Shown: positions 35,058-45,050, counted from the first letter of the stretch. The stretch: 64,000 nt of DNA from Salegentibacter holothuriorum (GCF_900168045.1 NZ_FUYY01000002.1:496001-560000), one strand, 5' to 3'. The notes: generated by a model from the letters alone, not told the origin. A program made the numbers and translations.

Positions 35058-36731
35058 CTATTTAGTTTGTGAAGCTAAAATAAGGGCATTGTAAAGATTT
35101 ACCATTTTTCCTGAAGTAGATAATTCTTTAAAGGCTTGTGTGTTGCTTCTATCACCGCCTACAATTACTTTTGCATTGGTGGTTAAACCACTATCCATAA
35201 TAATCTGTTTAACCTGTGCTGCGCTTAATTTTGGATAAAATGAACGAATAATTGCAGCTACTCCAGCTACAGCCGGTGAAGCCATAGAAGTACCTTGCAG
35301 GTATTCGTATTCGTTATTTGGTGTGGTAGACCAAATCTTAGTTCCCGGCGCAAAAACATCAATATTTGTTTTTCCGTAGTTAGAGAAATTGGCTAATAAC
35401 TGGGCACCATAATCATAATTAATTGCACCAACCGTTAGAAAATTATCTGAAATTTCCTGGGGTGCTTCAGGATTTTGGTCGTTAGGATACACGGTATTTT
35501 CATCTAAGTTAAGGCCTTCGTTTCCACCGGCATTCACAATTAGCACATCATTTTTTTCAGCATATTTAATAGCTTCTATCACCCATTCCGGGTTTGGCGA
35601 AAAGTATTTTCCGAAGCTGGTATTGATCACTTTTGCGCCATTATCTACCGCATAACGAATAGCCAGGGCAATATCTTTATCATATTCATCCCCATCTGGT
35701 ACAGCGCGTAAAACCATAATTTCAGCATTATTGGCTACACCGTTTATGCCTATGTTATTATTTCTTTCTGCCGCGATAATTCCGGCTACGTGGGTACCGT
35801 GTTTAAGATCTTCTTTTTCTGGATCTGGTCCCATAACATTTCCATTACCGTAGGTGGTATCAGTAATATCATAAGGATCGTCACCTACAGGGGCACGTCC
35901 ATCCAGGTCTAAATTTAAATGGGTGTCCAGCCTGCTGGCATAATACTCTATACCTTCATCTAATTCCTCAAGTGCTTCAGGAATATTTTCACTTACGTTA
36001 TTCTGAATTTGCTGCAACATGGCTTTATATTGAGCCATCTGCCCTGTAGCTTCCATCTTATTAAGCTCTTCTTTGGTATAATCTTCTTTACCAAGTTGTG
36101 AAGAAACAGCTTGGTGTGCAGCTACCAGTTGCTTTTTGATTTGCTCATACTGGTTTCTATTCTGAATAGTTTCCTCATATTCTTTTTCGTACTCTTCTTT
36201 AGCCTCCTGATAGTAGATAAATTCAGCGCGATCTGCTGTACTTATTGAGCTTGCAGTTTTACCTTCATACTTTGGCTTTAAACGCTTATAAATTCGGGTA
36301 TATTCCATATTTTCTTCTACGGCATCTCCCAGGAAGTTCCAGCCGTGTATATCGTCTATATAACCATTGTTATCGTCGTCTTTTCCGTTTCCGGGAATTT
36401 CGTCGAAATTGGTCCAAATAACGCCTTCAAGATCTTCATGCTCAATATCAACCCCGCTGTCTATCACAGCTACAATGGTTTTTTGACCCTTATTATTTTT
36501 AATTATTTCCGAATAAGCTTTCTCAACGCTCATACCCGGAATAGTATCGGTCATCAGATCGGCACCGCCCCAGCCTTTTAATTGGGTTTCAGAAAGGTCG
36601 TTGATTTTTAATGGAATTGAATCTATATTGGCTATTGGCGTAGAAACTATTTTTGGGGAGCCACTTCCGCAGGAAGCCAGAATAAGCGCGCTTCCCATAG
36701 CTAATGCAGTTTTTAAAAAAGGTATCTTCAT
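35058..36731 (-). CDS. S8 family serine peptidase lipoprotein with a long inserted helix
   Basis: A 557-residue subtilase. Lipobox LILASC (Cys21) targets it to a membrane. Catalytic triad: Asp91 in AVIDSGVDIEHEDLEG, His311 in HGTHVAGIIA, Ser482 in GTSMASPAVAG, with oxyanion Asn in NAGGN (near 405). Between Asp and His lies an unusual insertion of roughly 180 residues (about 120-300) rich in Glu, Gln and Tyr, partly coiled coil, where most subtilases have a short loop. It therefore is a surface protease with an added module, possibly regulatory or for substrate binding. Precedes the M1 gene in the same direction. Confidence 0.93.
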   Translation of the reverse strand: MKIPFLKTALAMGSALILASCGSGSPKIVSTPIANIDSIPLKINDLSETQLKGWGGADLMTDTIPGMSVEKAYSEIIKNNKGQKTIVAVIDSGVDIEHEDLEGVIWTNFDEIPGNGKDDDNNGYIDDIHGWNFLGDAVEENMEYTRIYKRLKPKYEGKTASSISTADRAEFIYYQEAKEEYEKEYEETIQNRNQYEQIKKQLVAAHQAVSSQLGKEDYTKEELNKMEATGQMAQYKAMLQQIQNNVSENIPEALEELDEGIEYYASRLDTHLNLDLDGRAPVGDDPYDITDTTYGNGNVMGPDPEKEDLKHGTHVAGIIAAERNNNIGINGVANNAEIMVLRAVPDGDEYDKDIALAIRYAVDNGAKVINTSFGKYFSPNPEWVIEAIKYAEKNDVLIVNAGGNEGLNLDENTVYPNDQNPEAPQEISDNFLTVGAINYDYGAQLLANFSNYGKTNIDVFAPGTKIWSTTPNNEYEYLQGTSMASPAVAGVAAIIRSFYPKLSAAQVKQIIMDSGLTTNAKVIVGGDRSNTQAFKELSTSGKMVNLYNALILASQTK

Positions 36732-36777
36732 TATTTGTATTGATTGTTTTAGAAAAATATTTAGTGAATGGAATTTT

Positions 36778-37641
36778 TTAATTGAAAAGTTCGTTAAAAG
36801 TAAAGGTTTTGTCTAATCGCACCCCTTTTTCGGTGTTTTTTAAAGTGATAATCTCATTATGTGCATCGTGTTCCAGGAACAAATAAAAACCTTCGTCTGC
36901 CGCTTTCTTTAAGAATTTTTCTTTTTCAGTTAAAGTGAGCAAAGGTCGTGTATCAAAACCCATTACATAGGGTAAAGGAATATGGCCGGCGGTGGGCAGT
37001 AAATCTGCCATAAAAACAAGGGTTTTATCTTTATACTTAATATGTGGTATCATTTGTTTATCGGTATGTCCATCTACAAACAGTACGCCAAAATCAAATT
37101 CTTTTGCATTGGTATAAATTTCATTTTCCTTTCGATCTAAAAAATGAAGTTTACCGCTTTCTTCCATTGGCAGGATATTTTCTGGGAGAAACGAAGCTTT
37201 TTCACGAGCATTAGGTTCTGTAGCCCACTTCCAATGTTCTTTATTGCTCCAGAATTTGGCATTTTTAAAAGCCGGTTCGTAGCCGGTTCTGTCTTTGTTC
37301 CACTGTATTGCGCCTCCCACGTGGTCAAAATGCAGGTGTGTAAAGAAAACATCGGTAATATCGTCGCGATCAAATCCATATTGTTTCAGCGAATTATCTA
37401 TTGAATGTTCGCCCCAGGGATAATAATAGCCAAAGAATTTCTCGCTTTGTTTATCACCCATTCCGGTATCTACAAGCGTAAGTTTATCGCCATCTTCAAT
37501 TAAAAGGCAGCGGGCCGCCATATCTATCATATTATTAGAATCGGCAGGATTTGTTCTAGTCCAAAGGCTTTTTGGTACAACGCCAAACATGGCACCTCCA
37601 TCCAGTTTAAAATTTCCTGATTCTATTGGATATAATTTCAT
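36778..37641 (-). CDS. Metallo-beta-lactamase fold hydrolase
   Basis: A 287-residue cytosolic hydrolase. ATG 37641 (MKLYPIESGNFKLDGG) is preferred over a TTG three codons upstream. The zinc signature is FFTHLHFDHVGG (HxHxDH, residues about 106-113), with later FVDGHTDKQMIPHI and FLEHDAHN supplying the other ligands. The family includes lactonases and phosphodiesterases (AHL-lactonase-like); without the full ligand geometry I cannot pick one. The gene is alone, between the S8 gene and the cation/proton antiporter unit. Confidence 0.9.
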   Translation of the reverse strand: MKLYPIESGNFKLDGGAMFGVVPKSLWTRTNPADSNNMIDMAARCLLIEDGDKLTLVDTGMGDKQSEKFFGYYYPWGEHSIDNSLKQYGFDRDDITDVFFTHLHFDHVGGAIQWNKDRTGYEPAFKNAKFWSNKEHWKWATEPNAREKASFLPENILPMEESGKLHFLDRKENEIYTNAKEFDFGVLFVDGHTDKQMIPHIKYKDKTLVFMADLLPTAGHIPLPYVMGFDTRPLLTLTEKEKFLKKAADEGFYLFLEHDAHNEIITLKNTEKGVRLDKTFTFNELFN

Positions 37642-37676
37642 AAGATTCAATTTAGTTTTCGCAAATTACTAAAAGC

Positions 37677-37718
37677 AAAAAACATGCACTGCCAAAATTG
37701 TGTTAGCAGGCATGTTTT
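37677..37718 (-). terminator. Terminator of the CPA2 antiporter gene
   Basis: AAAACATGC(A)CTGC pairs with GCAGGCATGTTTT across a 13-base loop. On the minus strand it is followed by a run of T (TTTTTTG), so it ends the antiporter gene stopping at 37843. Confidence 0.7.
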
Positions 37719-37779
37719 AAAACTTAAAATTGAAGTAAACCACCTTTGGACAAGTCAAAGAGGGGGATAAACTGAAAAT

Positions 37780-37829
37780 TTTGAATGTTAAGCCAGGCTA
37801 CTTAGGGTATTTAAATCTTGATTATCGAG
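37780..37829 (+). repeat. Family B repeat, copy 4 (CTTGATTATCGAG)
   Basis: ATTTAAATCTTGATTATCGAGTA with the near-palindrome at 37817-37829, one base off. This copy does not precede a gene; it lies 13 bp past the stop of the CPA2 antiporter gene on the opposite strand. The left boundary is approximate. Confidence 0.5.
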
Positions 37830-37842
37830 TAAAAATTACATA

Positions 37843-39636
37843 TTATTCCAAATAAATCACTTGTTCGCCTTCTGTAACTGTATCGTTATAATGGAAAGGC
37901 CTTTTAACTCCTTCTGTATTAATTATAAAAAAGGGCAAAATTGAATTTTTATTTCCCTTATGTTCTTTTACCCATTCCCGGGTGGAGATTTCTTCTTTAA
38001 TAGTTATTGTGTTTTCTTTAAAATCACCTTTACTAATTTTCAATGCCCATGGCTCTAATTCGGTTTTATTGGCAAAAAGTGAGGTAGCTTTAATTTTGTC
38101 CAGCATATTTACATCTGCACCGGTTTCACTTGGTGATACCAATACAATTTTATTTGGAATATAAAACGCATCATCGGCAAGTTGCGCGGCCAGGTAGTTT
38201 ATTTCGCTATTACCGGTAAGCCCAATAAAAGTGCCTTTCTCTGCAGCATTTGCATCTTCAAGGGTTTCTTCTTTTAAAATATTGCCGTACATACTGTTGA
38301 AACCTTGTTTTTTAGCTTCTGCCACCATTTCCCGGTTGGCATCTATAATGATCACTTCATTCTTATCCTGAAGTTTTTTTGCCATATATAAACCAAGCGG
38401 ATTGGCACCTAAAATAATATAACCACTCCTGGATTCCTGGTGTACCAATTCGTTTCTTTTTCTTAGCCAGTTTGTGGTCCAGGTTAATAGTAAAGGAACC
38501 GTTAATGTGGTAAAAATGGCCATAAAAACCAAGATAGAAAAGATCTCATTGGTGATGATACCCATTTGTAAGCCAATACCTGCAATAATAATTTCTACTG
38601 CACCACGACCGTTCATTCCTGTTCCTACGGCAATACCTTCTCGCCAGCCATAACCACTGGGAAGATAAAACAGGGCTGTACCAAAAATTTTCCCTATCAT
38701 AGCCACTAATGTAACTACAATAAGCATTACCAGGTCTGTTTGAAATACCTCCAGGGTTACATTAAATCCTGCGGAAACAAAGAAAATAGGAGCTAAAAAT
38801 CCTATAGAAATATCGTGAAATATATTGTTGATGTCTTTGGAAATTTGGCGATTAAAAACGCCATCTCTAATAAATAAACCGGCCATAAAAGCTCCTAGAA
38901 TACTATGTAAACCAGCTACTTCAGCTAATTCGGAAAAACCAAGCACGATAATGAGAATTAAAGTAAAGTGAAGTGTACGGCTGTTAATTTTAGACTGCAT
39001 TAAAAACTTACCCAATAATGGTAAAAGGTAAATCCCCGCGAGGGCTGTAAAAACAAAAAATAAGATAGCTTTTCCCGCAACCCATGCAAGCCCAAGCGTA
39101 TCTATGCTTCCTGCATCTACATAGCTTATAATTCCAGCAAAAATAACCAGCGCAAGGGTATCAGAAATAAGGGCGCCGGCCATAAGTACGTAAGCTATTC
39201 TTGTATTGAGCAATTTTAGATCAACTAAAATCCTACTTTTGGTGGCTAGAGAGGTAACGGCAACGGCTATTGCCACGAAAATGGCAGCCATTTGTGTGCC
39301 TCCAAAATAAATTATGGTGTAATAGCCTAATACAAATGGAACTATAAACCCTCCAATAGCGGCTAAAAGTCCTGGCCATGATGCTTTTCCAAGGTCTCGA
39401 AAATTAATCTCCATGCCAATGTAAACCATAAGAAGAATAATCCCTACCTCTGCCAATACGTTAATCATTTCAGAAGTTTCCAGTAATCCAAATATTGCTG
39501 GCCCTAGAACTATCCCTATAATTAGCTCTCCCAAAATAGCTGGATAACCTAATTTTTTCGCTGCCGATCCTCCTAACCAGGCACTAGCTAAAATGATCAA
39601 TAAACTAAGTATATTTAACTCTTCCATAGAAAACAT
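37843..39636 (-). CDS. CPA2-type cation:proton antiporter with TrkA-N domain
   Basis: A 597-residue KefB/KefC-type antiporter (monovalent cation:H+ exchange). About 12 helices cover residues 5-385, with the family signature region KLGYPAILGELIIGIVLGP (helix 1) and GRGAVEIIIAGIGL. A TrkA-N/RCK Rossmann domain follows (about 410-520, start YIILGANPLGLYMAKKL with G-x-x-x-x-G-x-x), binding NAD(H) or nucleotide to gate flux. ATG at 39636 (MFSMEELN) and 39627 both fit. It faces a second antiporter gene of the CPA1 type head-to-head. Confidence 0.93.
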   Translation of the reverse strand: MFSMEELNILSLLIILASAWLGGSAAKKLGYPAILGELIIGIVLGPAIFGLLETSEMINVLAEVGIILLMVYIGMEINFRDLGKASWPGLLAAIGGFIVPFVLGYYTIIYFGGTQMAAIFVAIAVAVTSLATKSRILVDLKLLNTRIAYVLMAGALISDTLALVIFAGIISYVDAGSIDTLGLAWVAGKAILFFVFTALAGIYLLPLLGKFLMQSKINSRTLHFTLILIIVLGFSELAEVAGLHSILGAFMAGLFIRDGVFNRQISKDINNIFHDISIGFLAPIFFVSAGFNVTLEVFQTDLVMLIVVTLVAMIGKIFGTALFYLPSGYGWREGIAVGTGMNGRGAVEIIIAGIGLQMGIITNEIFSILVFMAIFTTLTVPLLLTWTTNWLRKRNELVHQESRSGYIILGANPLGLYMAKKLQDKNEVIIIDANREMVAEAKKQGFNSMYGNILKEETLEDANAAEKGTFIGLTGNSEINYLAAQLADDAFYIPNKIVLVSPSETGADVNMLDKIKATSLFANKTELEPWALKISKGDFKENTITIKEEISTREWVKEHKGNKNSILPFFIINTEGVKRPFHYNDTVTEGEQVIYLE

Positions 39637-39773
39637 TTTAACAATTAAAGCTACAAAATATTACTATTTTCACAATATATACGTAAATAGTTAAAATAAA
39701 TGTGGGCTCAAACAAAAAAAGATTTTTTTATTTTAAAAACCCCAAATTCCTTATATACTTGCGGTTAAATCAA

Positions 39774-39791
39774 GCTATTTTTGTAAATAGC
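39774..39791 (+). promoter_or_regulatory. -7 element TATTTTTG within a perfect inverted repeat
   Basis: Inverted repeat GCTATTT (39774-39780) .. AAATAGC (39785-39791) surrounds and overlaps TATTTTTG (39776-39783), a fit to TAnnTTTG, in front of the antiporter start at 39816. A repressor or activator could compete with RNA polymerase here. No -33 at regular distance. Confidence 0.5.
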
Positions 39792-39815
39792 AATTTATAG
39801 CTAAAAAATGTACGC

Positions 39816-41738
39816 ATGTTAGAACTGGCAAGTTTGATAATATTGGGGATCCTGGCGCAATGGTTGGCCTGGAAAATTAAAACTCCCGCAATTTTACCAC
39901 TTATACTTATAGGGCTTTTAGTTGGGCCTATTTCAACATTAATTAGTGAAGATGGAACCAAATGGGTAGAGCCAATTTGGAATGGCTCTAAAGGTCTTTT
40001 TCCCGGAGAAAGCCTGTTTTATTTTGTATCTCTCGCAGTTTCTGTAATCTTGTTTGAGGGAGGTTTAACCCTTAAAAAAAGTGAAGTTGGGAACATTGGC
40101 CCGGTAATTTTAAAGTTAATTAGCGTGGGTACTTTGGTTACTTTTATTGGAGCTGGTTTGGCCGCGCATTTTATTTTTGATCTGTCCTGGCAAATATCAT
40201 TTTTATTCTCAGCATTAATTGTCGTTACAGGGCCTACCGTTATTTCACCTATTCTTAGAAATATACCCTTAAAATCGCATGTTTCATCGGTGCTGAAATG
40301 GGAAGGGATTCTTATTGACCCTATTGGAGCCTTAATTTCTGTACTCATGTTCGAATTTATTCGGGTTGAAGGCGGGCAGGATTTTACGCAAACCGCGCTA
40401 ATTGAATTTGGAAAAATTCTTCTGTTTGGATTCACCTTCGGATTTACTTTTGCGCACTTACTTGGTTTTCTGATTAAAAAACAAATTATTCCCCATTATT
40501 TGCTTAACGTATTCACGCTTGCAACCGTTTTGGGTGTTTTTGTACTCGCAGACATTTTTGCGCATGAGAGCGGGCTACTTGCGGTAGTTGTAATGGGAAT
40601 GGTAATGGGTAATAAAGACCTGCCAAATATTAAGGAATTGCTATATTTTAAAGAATCCTTAAGCGTTTTACTGGTTTCCATACTTTTTATTTTACTGGCC
40701 GCGAATATCGAAATCGAGGATCTTTTACTTGTTTTTAACTGGAACTCGCTTATTTTATTTGGAATCGTAGCCTTACTTGTAAGGCCAATAGGCGTTATTT
40801 TAAGTTCCCTCGGCGCCGGTTTAAAATGGAATGAAATTGCCTTTATAAGCTGGGTTGGACCACGTGGTATAGTGGCCGCAGGTATCGCATCTTTATTTGG
40901 TCTTAGGCTTTCCAGAGAAGGCGTGGAAGGGGCCGAGTATATTACCCCGCTTGTTTTTATGATCGTACTTTGCTCGGTTTTGCTAAATGCGGCAACCGCC
41001 CGGGTATTTGCCAAGCTTGTAGGAGTTTTTATTAAAAATTCACAAGGAATTTTAATTGTGGGCGCTTCCTCTATCTCACGTTTAATAGGAAAATACCTTA
41101 CCGAAAATAACAGGCGTGTAGTTTTATTAGATAGTAATTCTGATAACGTATTAAAAGCAAGAAAATTAGGAATCGATGCAATTGAGGGCAGTGTCTTTGC
41201 AGACGATCTTATGAATAATGTGGAACTAAATGATATAGGCTTTGTAATGGCATTAACTGCAAACAGCAGTATTAATAAAACGGCTATTAAAAAGTTTAAG
41301 AAACAATTTGGCGAAAATGGAACTTTTAGGGTAATTACAGCCGATGAGATGAACAACCCCGAGAAAAATCCGTCAGAAGGATTGTTCTCTCCCACCGATG
41401 ACTATATTAAATTAACCGAAGTATCCAGGAAATTCCCTACCATCCACGAAATAGATTTAAACAGCAAAGAGCATTATAACGGACTCATAGAAATTTCAAA
41501 AACCGATCCTGACATTATTCCGTTATTTGTTAAAGATGAAGAAGGAAAACTTATTATAATTCCTTCTCATAGCTCTGAAGTAGAAATTTCGGGGGATTGT
41601 CAATTGGTTTATGTTGGTAAAAAAATCCAGAAAGAGGAAAAGGATGAACAGGACTATGATGATACCATAGATCAAGAAGAAGCCGAAGAAGATATTCAAC
41701 AGGAAAAGCAAAAACAGGAAGAGGAAGAGAACAATTAA
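39816..41738 (+). CDS. CPA1-type Na+(K+):H+ antiporter with TrkA-N domain
   Basis: A 640-residue antiporter. About 12 helices (residues 1-400) including LFEGGLTLKKSEVG, a stretch like the helix IV-V region of CPA1 exchangers, and SWVGPRGIVAAGIASLFGLRL (the NhaP-like Arg motif). A TrkA-N-like domain follows (about 412-500; ILIVGASSISRLIGKYLTENN) and a C-terminal acidic tail rich in Glu and Gln. The stop overlaps the yebC stop in a TTAA. Together with the neighbouring CPA2 gene it suggests coordinated pH and salt homeostasis, but the ion is not determined. Confidence 0.93.
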   Translation: MLELASLIILGILAQWLAWKIKTPAILPLILIGLLVGPISTLISEDGTKWVEPIWNGSKGLFPGESLFYFVSLAVSVILFEGGLTLKKSEVGNIGPVILKLISVGTLVTFIGAGLAAHFIFDLSWQISFLFSALIVVTGPTVISPILRNIPLKSHVSSVLKWEGILIDPIGALISVLMFEFIRVEGGQDFTQTALIEFGKILLFGFTFGFTFAHLLGFLIKKQIIPHYLLNVFTLATVLGVFVLADIFAHESGLLAVVVMGMVMGNKDLPNIKELLYFKESLSVLLVSILFILLAANIEIEDLLLVFNWNSLILFGIVALLVRPIGVILSSLGAGLKWNEIAFISWVGPRGIVAAGIASLFGLRLSREGVEGAEYITPLVFMIVLCSVLLNAATARVFAKLVGVFIKNSQGILIVGASSISRLIGKYLTENNRRVVLLDSNSDNVLKARKLGIDAIEGSVFADDLMNNVELNDIGFVMALTANSSINKTAIKKFKKQFGENGTFRVITADEMNNPEKNPSEGLFSPTDDYIKLTEVSRKFPTIHEIDLNSKEHYNGLIEISKTDPDIIPLFVKDEEGKLIIIPSHSSEVEISGDCQLVYVGKKIQKEEKDEQDYDDTIDQEEAEEDIQQEKQKQEEEENN

Positions 41739-42496
41739 TCTTCCTTTTCCAATTCTGCTACTAATTCGTGGGTGATTTCCATATTGTGATATACATTCTG
41801 AACATCATCATCGTCTTCAAACTTTTCTGCGAGGTTTAGTATTTTTTTGGCATCTTCAACCGGTAATTCTACTGTATTTAGTGGAATGCGTTGAACTTCA
41901 GAAGATTTAACTTCTATTTCCAGGTCTTCTAATTTTGAAGACATTAAGCCAAAATCAGTGAATTCAGTATAGATTGTTATAAAATCCTCTTCTTTTTCAA
42001 TTTTTGAGGCTCCACCTTCAATAAGTTCCAGTTCAAACTCCTCAAGATTCACCTCAATCTTTTCACGTTCAATGGTAAAAACTCCTTTTTTGTCAAAAAG
42101 AAACTCCAGAGAACCATTAGTGCCCAGGTTTCCATCATTTTTGGAAAATGTAGAACGTACTGAAGCTACAGTTCTATTTGTATTATCTGTAGTACACTCA
42201 ATAAAAAAAGCTATTCCGTTGGGGCCATATCCTTCAAAAGTTACCAGTTCATAATTATCAGCATCAGTGCCGCTAGCCTTCTTTATAGCACGTTCTATGG
42301 TGTCTTTGGGCATATTCACACCCTTGGCATTAGAAATCGCATTACGTAGCGCAGGATTGGCTTCAGGATCTGGCCCACCACCTTCTTTTACTGCAACGCT
42401 AATTTCTTTGATTGCTCGGGTAAACTGCTTTGCACGCTTCTTATCCTGTGCACCTTTTCGGTGCTTTATATTTGCCCATTTACTATGTCCGGCCAT
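41735..42496 (-). CDS. YebC/PmpR family DNA-binding regulatory protein
   Basis: A 253-residue protein; the first residues MAGHSKWANIKHRKGAQD and KRAKQFTRAIKEI are the family signature. YebC-type proteins were read as transcriptional regulators and lately also as translation factors for proline-rich stretches; which applies here is open. It converges with the CPA1 gene: one TTAA holds both stops (plus TAA 41736-41738, minus TAA from 41737-41735). Own promoter at 42562. Confidence 0.95.
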   Translation of the reverse strand: MAGHSKWANIKHRKGAQDKKRAKQFTRAIKEISVAVKEGGGPDPEANPALRNAISNAKGVNMPKDTIERAIKKASGTDADNYELVTFEGYGPNGIAFFIECTTDNTNRTVASVRSTFSKNDGNLGTNGSLEFLFDKKGVFTIEREKIEVNLEEFELELIEGGASKIEKEEDFITIYTEFTDFGLMSSKLEDLEIEVKSSEVQRIPLNTVELPVEDAKKILNLAEKFEDDDDVQNVYHNMEITHELVAELEKED

Positions 42497-42561
42497 TTTT
42501 TTAGTCTTTAGTCATTAGACGGTAGGCCTTAGAAAAAGCTACCACTTAATTTAATTCACCA

Positions 42562-42569
42562 CAAATTTA
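42562..42569 (-). promoter_or_regulatory. -7 promoter element (TAAATTTG) of yebC
   Basis: Minus strand TAAATTTG, exact TAnnTTTG, 66 bp upstream of the ATG at 42496. Confidence 0.5.
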
Positions 42570-42640
42570 AAAAATGAACTACAAGTTAAGAAATGATATG
42601 AAAATGGTTATCCAATGAAAGATTTTATATATTCAGATAA

Positions 42641-43007
42641 ATGGAAATGTAAAAATTTAATTTAGAGGAACCTAAGGTTTATCAAAAGTCTTTGATTTTG
42701 ACTGATAGATTTATGTGGAAACTAAAGAATTTCCAAAAGAATAAGTTTATGGACTAACTTCCCAATTTCGAAGAGTTGCCATTTCTATAGCTCTTAATAT
42801 TGCAGAAGGATCAGGTAGTTCAAAATCTGAATTTCGCCGTTATCTTCAAATATCCTTGAATTCAGTTAAAGAATGTGTCGTTTGCGTAGAGATTGCACAG
42901 CGTCAAAACTATCTTGAATTAGAAGAATATAATCTTTAAAAGATCTTGTAGAACTATCTGATCAGGAAATAAATACTACAATCTTAAGACTAAAGTCTAC
43001 CGACTAA
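42641..43007 (+). pseudogene. Four-helix-bundle protein (23S rRNA-intervening-sequence family), decayed
   Basis: Three pieces in different frames restore one protein. Frame 1 (from about 42668) reads EPKVYQKSLILTDRF; frame 2 (from about 42713) reads YVETKEFPKE-stop-VYGLTSQFRRVAISIALNIAEGSG.. to ..RQNYLELEEYN; frame 3 (from about 42936) reads LKDLVELSDQEINTTILRL to stop at 43005. So there are two frameshifts and one nonsense codon (TAA where Glu/Asp-like is normal). The family motif NIAEGSG and the S.FRRYLQISLNSVKEC stretch are clear. Family members are small and free-standing in Bacteroidota; their role is unknown. No intact start is seen. Confidence 0.85.
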
Positions 43008-44804
43008 TTAATCATTCAACTTCAAAACCGCCATAAATGCTTCCTGAGGGATTTCCACATTTCCTACCTGTCGCATACGTTTCTTACCTTTTTTCTGCTT
43101 TTCCAAAAGTTTTCTTTTACGCGAAATATCACCACCATAACATTTGGCGGTAACATCTTTTCTAAGTGCTTTTACGGTTTCACGCGCAATAATTTTTGCA
43201 CCAATAGCTGCCTGGATTGGAATATCGAACTGTTGCCTTGGAATTAATTCCTTAAGTTTTTCACACATTTTCTTTCCAATATCGTAAGCGTTATCTACAT
43301 GAAGTAAGGCAGAAAGGGCATCTACAATGTTTCCGTTAAGTAAAACATCTACCTTAACCAGTTTAGACTCGCGCATTCCTATAGGTGAATAATCAAAGGA
43401 AGCATAACCTCTGGAAACGGTTTTTAGCCTGTCGTAAAAGTCAAAAACTATTTCTGCCAAAGGCATATCGAAACTTAGTTCCACCCTTTCAGGAGTTAAA
43501 TAAATTTGATTGGTGATTTCTCCTCTTTTTTCAATACAAAGCGACATTACGTTCCCAACATAATCGGCTTTAGTAATAATAGTGGCTTTAATAAAAGGTT
43601 CTTCCACCCGGTTTAAAGAAGAAGGTTCGGGTAAATCTGATGGATTGTTAACCAGGATGAGATCATCAGGATTTTTATTGGTGAAGGCATTGTAAGATAC
43701 GTTAGGTACGGTAGTAATCACCGTCATATCAAATTCACGCTCTAATCTTTCCTGAATAATTTCCAGGTGAAGCATTCCTAAAAATCCACAACGGAAACCA
43801 AAACCTAATGCCGCAGAACTTTCCGGTAAAAACACCAGGGAGGCGTCATTAAGCTGCAATTTCTCCATAGAACTTCTTAGTTCTTCATAATCTTCTGTGT
43901 CTACGGGATAAATACCGGCAAATACCATTGGTTTTACATCCTCAAACCCGGCTACAGCTTCAGTAGTAGGATTTTTAGCATCGGTAATGGTATCCCCAAC
44001 TTTCACTTCTCGGGCATCTTTAATCCCCGTGATAAGGTAACCAACATCACCCGTTTTTATTTCCTTTCGCGGGAATTGCTTTAGACGCAACGTTCCCACT
44101 TCGTCAGCAAAATAATTTTTCTGGGTAGCTACAAATTTTATATTCTGGCCTTTTTTGATCGATCCGTTAATCACTCTAAAATAGGTTTCCACCCCACGAA
44201 ATGGATTGTAAACCGAATCAAAAATAAGTGCTCTTAAAGGAGCATCTACTTTTCCGCTTGGTGCCGGAACTCGCGTTATAATCGCCTTCAGAATTTCTTC
44301 AATTCCTAATCCAGTTTTTGCACTGGCAGGAATAATATCTTCATATTCACATCCAAGAAGGTCTACAATATCATCGCTTACAACTTCTGGGTTAGCACTG
44401 GGTAAATCTACTTTGTTAAGTACAGGAATTATCTCAAGATCGTTTTCCAGGGCTAAGTATAGGTTAGAAATGGTTTGTGCCTGTATGCTTTGTGCGGCAT
44501 CTACTATCAATAGAGCACCTTCACAAGCCGCAATAGAACGTGAAACTTCATATGAAAAGTCTACGTGTCCCGGTGTATCAATTAGGTTTAAAACATATTT
44601 TTCACCTTCAAATTCATAGTCCATCTGTATGGCATGGCTTTTAATAGTAATGCCACGTTCGCGTTCTAAATCCATACTATCCAGGAGTTGTTCCTGTTTT
44701 TCACGATCGGTTACTGAACCTGTAAAATCTAAAAGGCGATCTGCCAGGGTACTTTTTCCGTGGTCAATATGGGCGATTATACAGAAGTTTCTTATATGCT
44801 TCAT
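43008..44804 (-). CDS. lepA: Elongation factor 4 (LepA)
   Basis: A 598-residue translational GTPase that back-translocates stalled ribosomes. G motifs: G1 [15 protein letters not shown] (residues 10-24), G2 [12 protein letters not shown]3 [13 protein letters not shown]4 NKVDLPSA; the family-specific C-terminal domain starts after about 480 and includes [28 protein letters not shown]. Typical length. It faces divergently the MFS sugar transporter gene, and its stop abuts the four-helix-bundle remnant. Confidence 0.98.
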   Translation of the reverse strand: MKHIRNFCIIAHIDHGKSTLADRLLDFTGSVTDREKQEQLLDSMDLERERGITIKSHAIQMDYEFEGEKYVLNLIDTPGHVDFSYEVSRSIAACEGALLIVDAAQSIQAQTISNLYLALENDLEIIPVLNKVDLPSANPEVVSDDIVDLLGCEYEDIIPASAKTGLGIEEILKAIITRVPAPSGKVDAPLRALIFDSVYNPFRGVETYFRVINGSIKKGQNIKFVATQKNYFADEVGTLRLKQFPRKEIKTGDVGYLITGIKDAREVKVGDTITDAKNPTTEAVAGFEDVKPMVFAGIYPVDTEDYEELRSSMEKLQLNDASLVFLPESSAALGFGFRCGFLGMLHLEIIQERLEREFDMTVITTVPNVSYNAFTNKNPDDLILVNNPSDLPEPSSLNRVEEPFIKATIITKADYVGNVMSLCIEKRGEITNQIYLTPERVELSFDMPLAEIVFDFYDRLKTVSRGYASFDYSPIGMRESKLVKVDVLLNGNIVDALSALLHVDNAYDIGKKMCEKLKELIPRQQFDIPIQAAIGAKIIARETVKALRKDVTAKCYGGDISRKRKLLEKQKKGKKRMRQVGNVEIPQEAFMAVLKLND

Positions 44805-44858
44805 CGGGTATTTTTAATAATTGAATTCCTAAAAGGCTAATCAACAAATTTAAGTTTA

Positions 44859-44866
44859 CAAATATA
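44859..44866 (-). promoter_or_regulatory. -7 promoter element (TATATTTG) of lepA
   Basis: Minus strand TATATTTG, exact TAnnTTTG, 55 bp upstream of ATG 44804. Confidence 0.55.
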
Positions 44867-45050
44867 GTTTATTTCATAGTCCAAAAAAGAAAGATAGAAT
44901 ATAAGAATTATAAGAAGGTTGAATGCTTGAGTAATGGTTTATTAAACTTATATAAATAAAAAAATACCTTATCTTTTAGTTAATTATAAAAAAACTTACT
45001 TAAGTATACATTAGTTGTAAAAAAGTTTCTTTTTTTTGTAGGAGACAATT

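Noticed and set aside
37317-37330. A third CACGTGG word in the MBL hydrolase gene
   Set aside because: Only the centre matches; the outer bases of the parS palindrome are lost.
40019-41395. Minus-strand frames of 138 and 299 codons opposite the CPA1 antiporter
   Set aside because: The plus-strand antiporter has clear family motifs throughout; the opposite frames are Ser/Pro/Thr-rich shadows.
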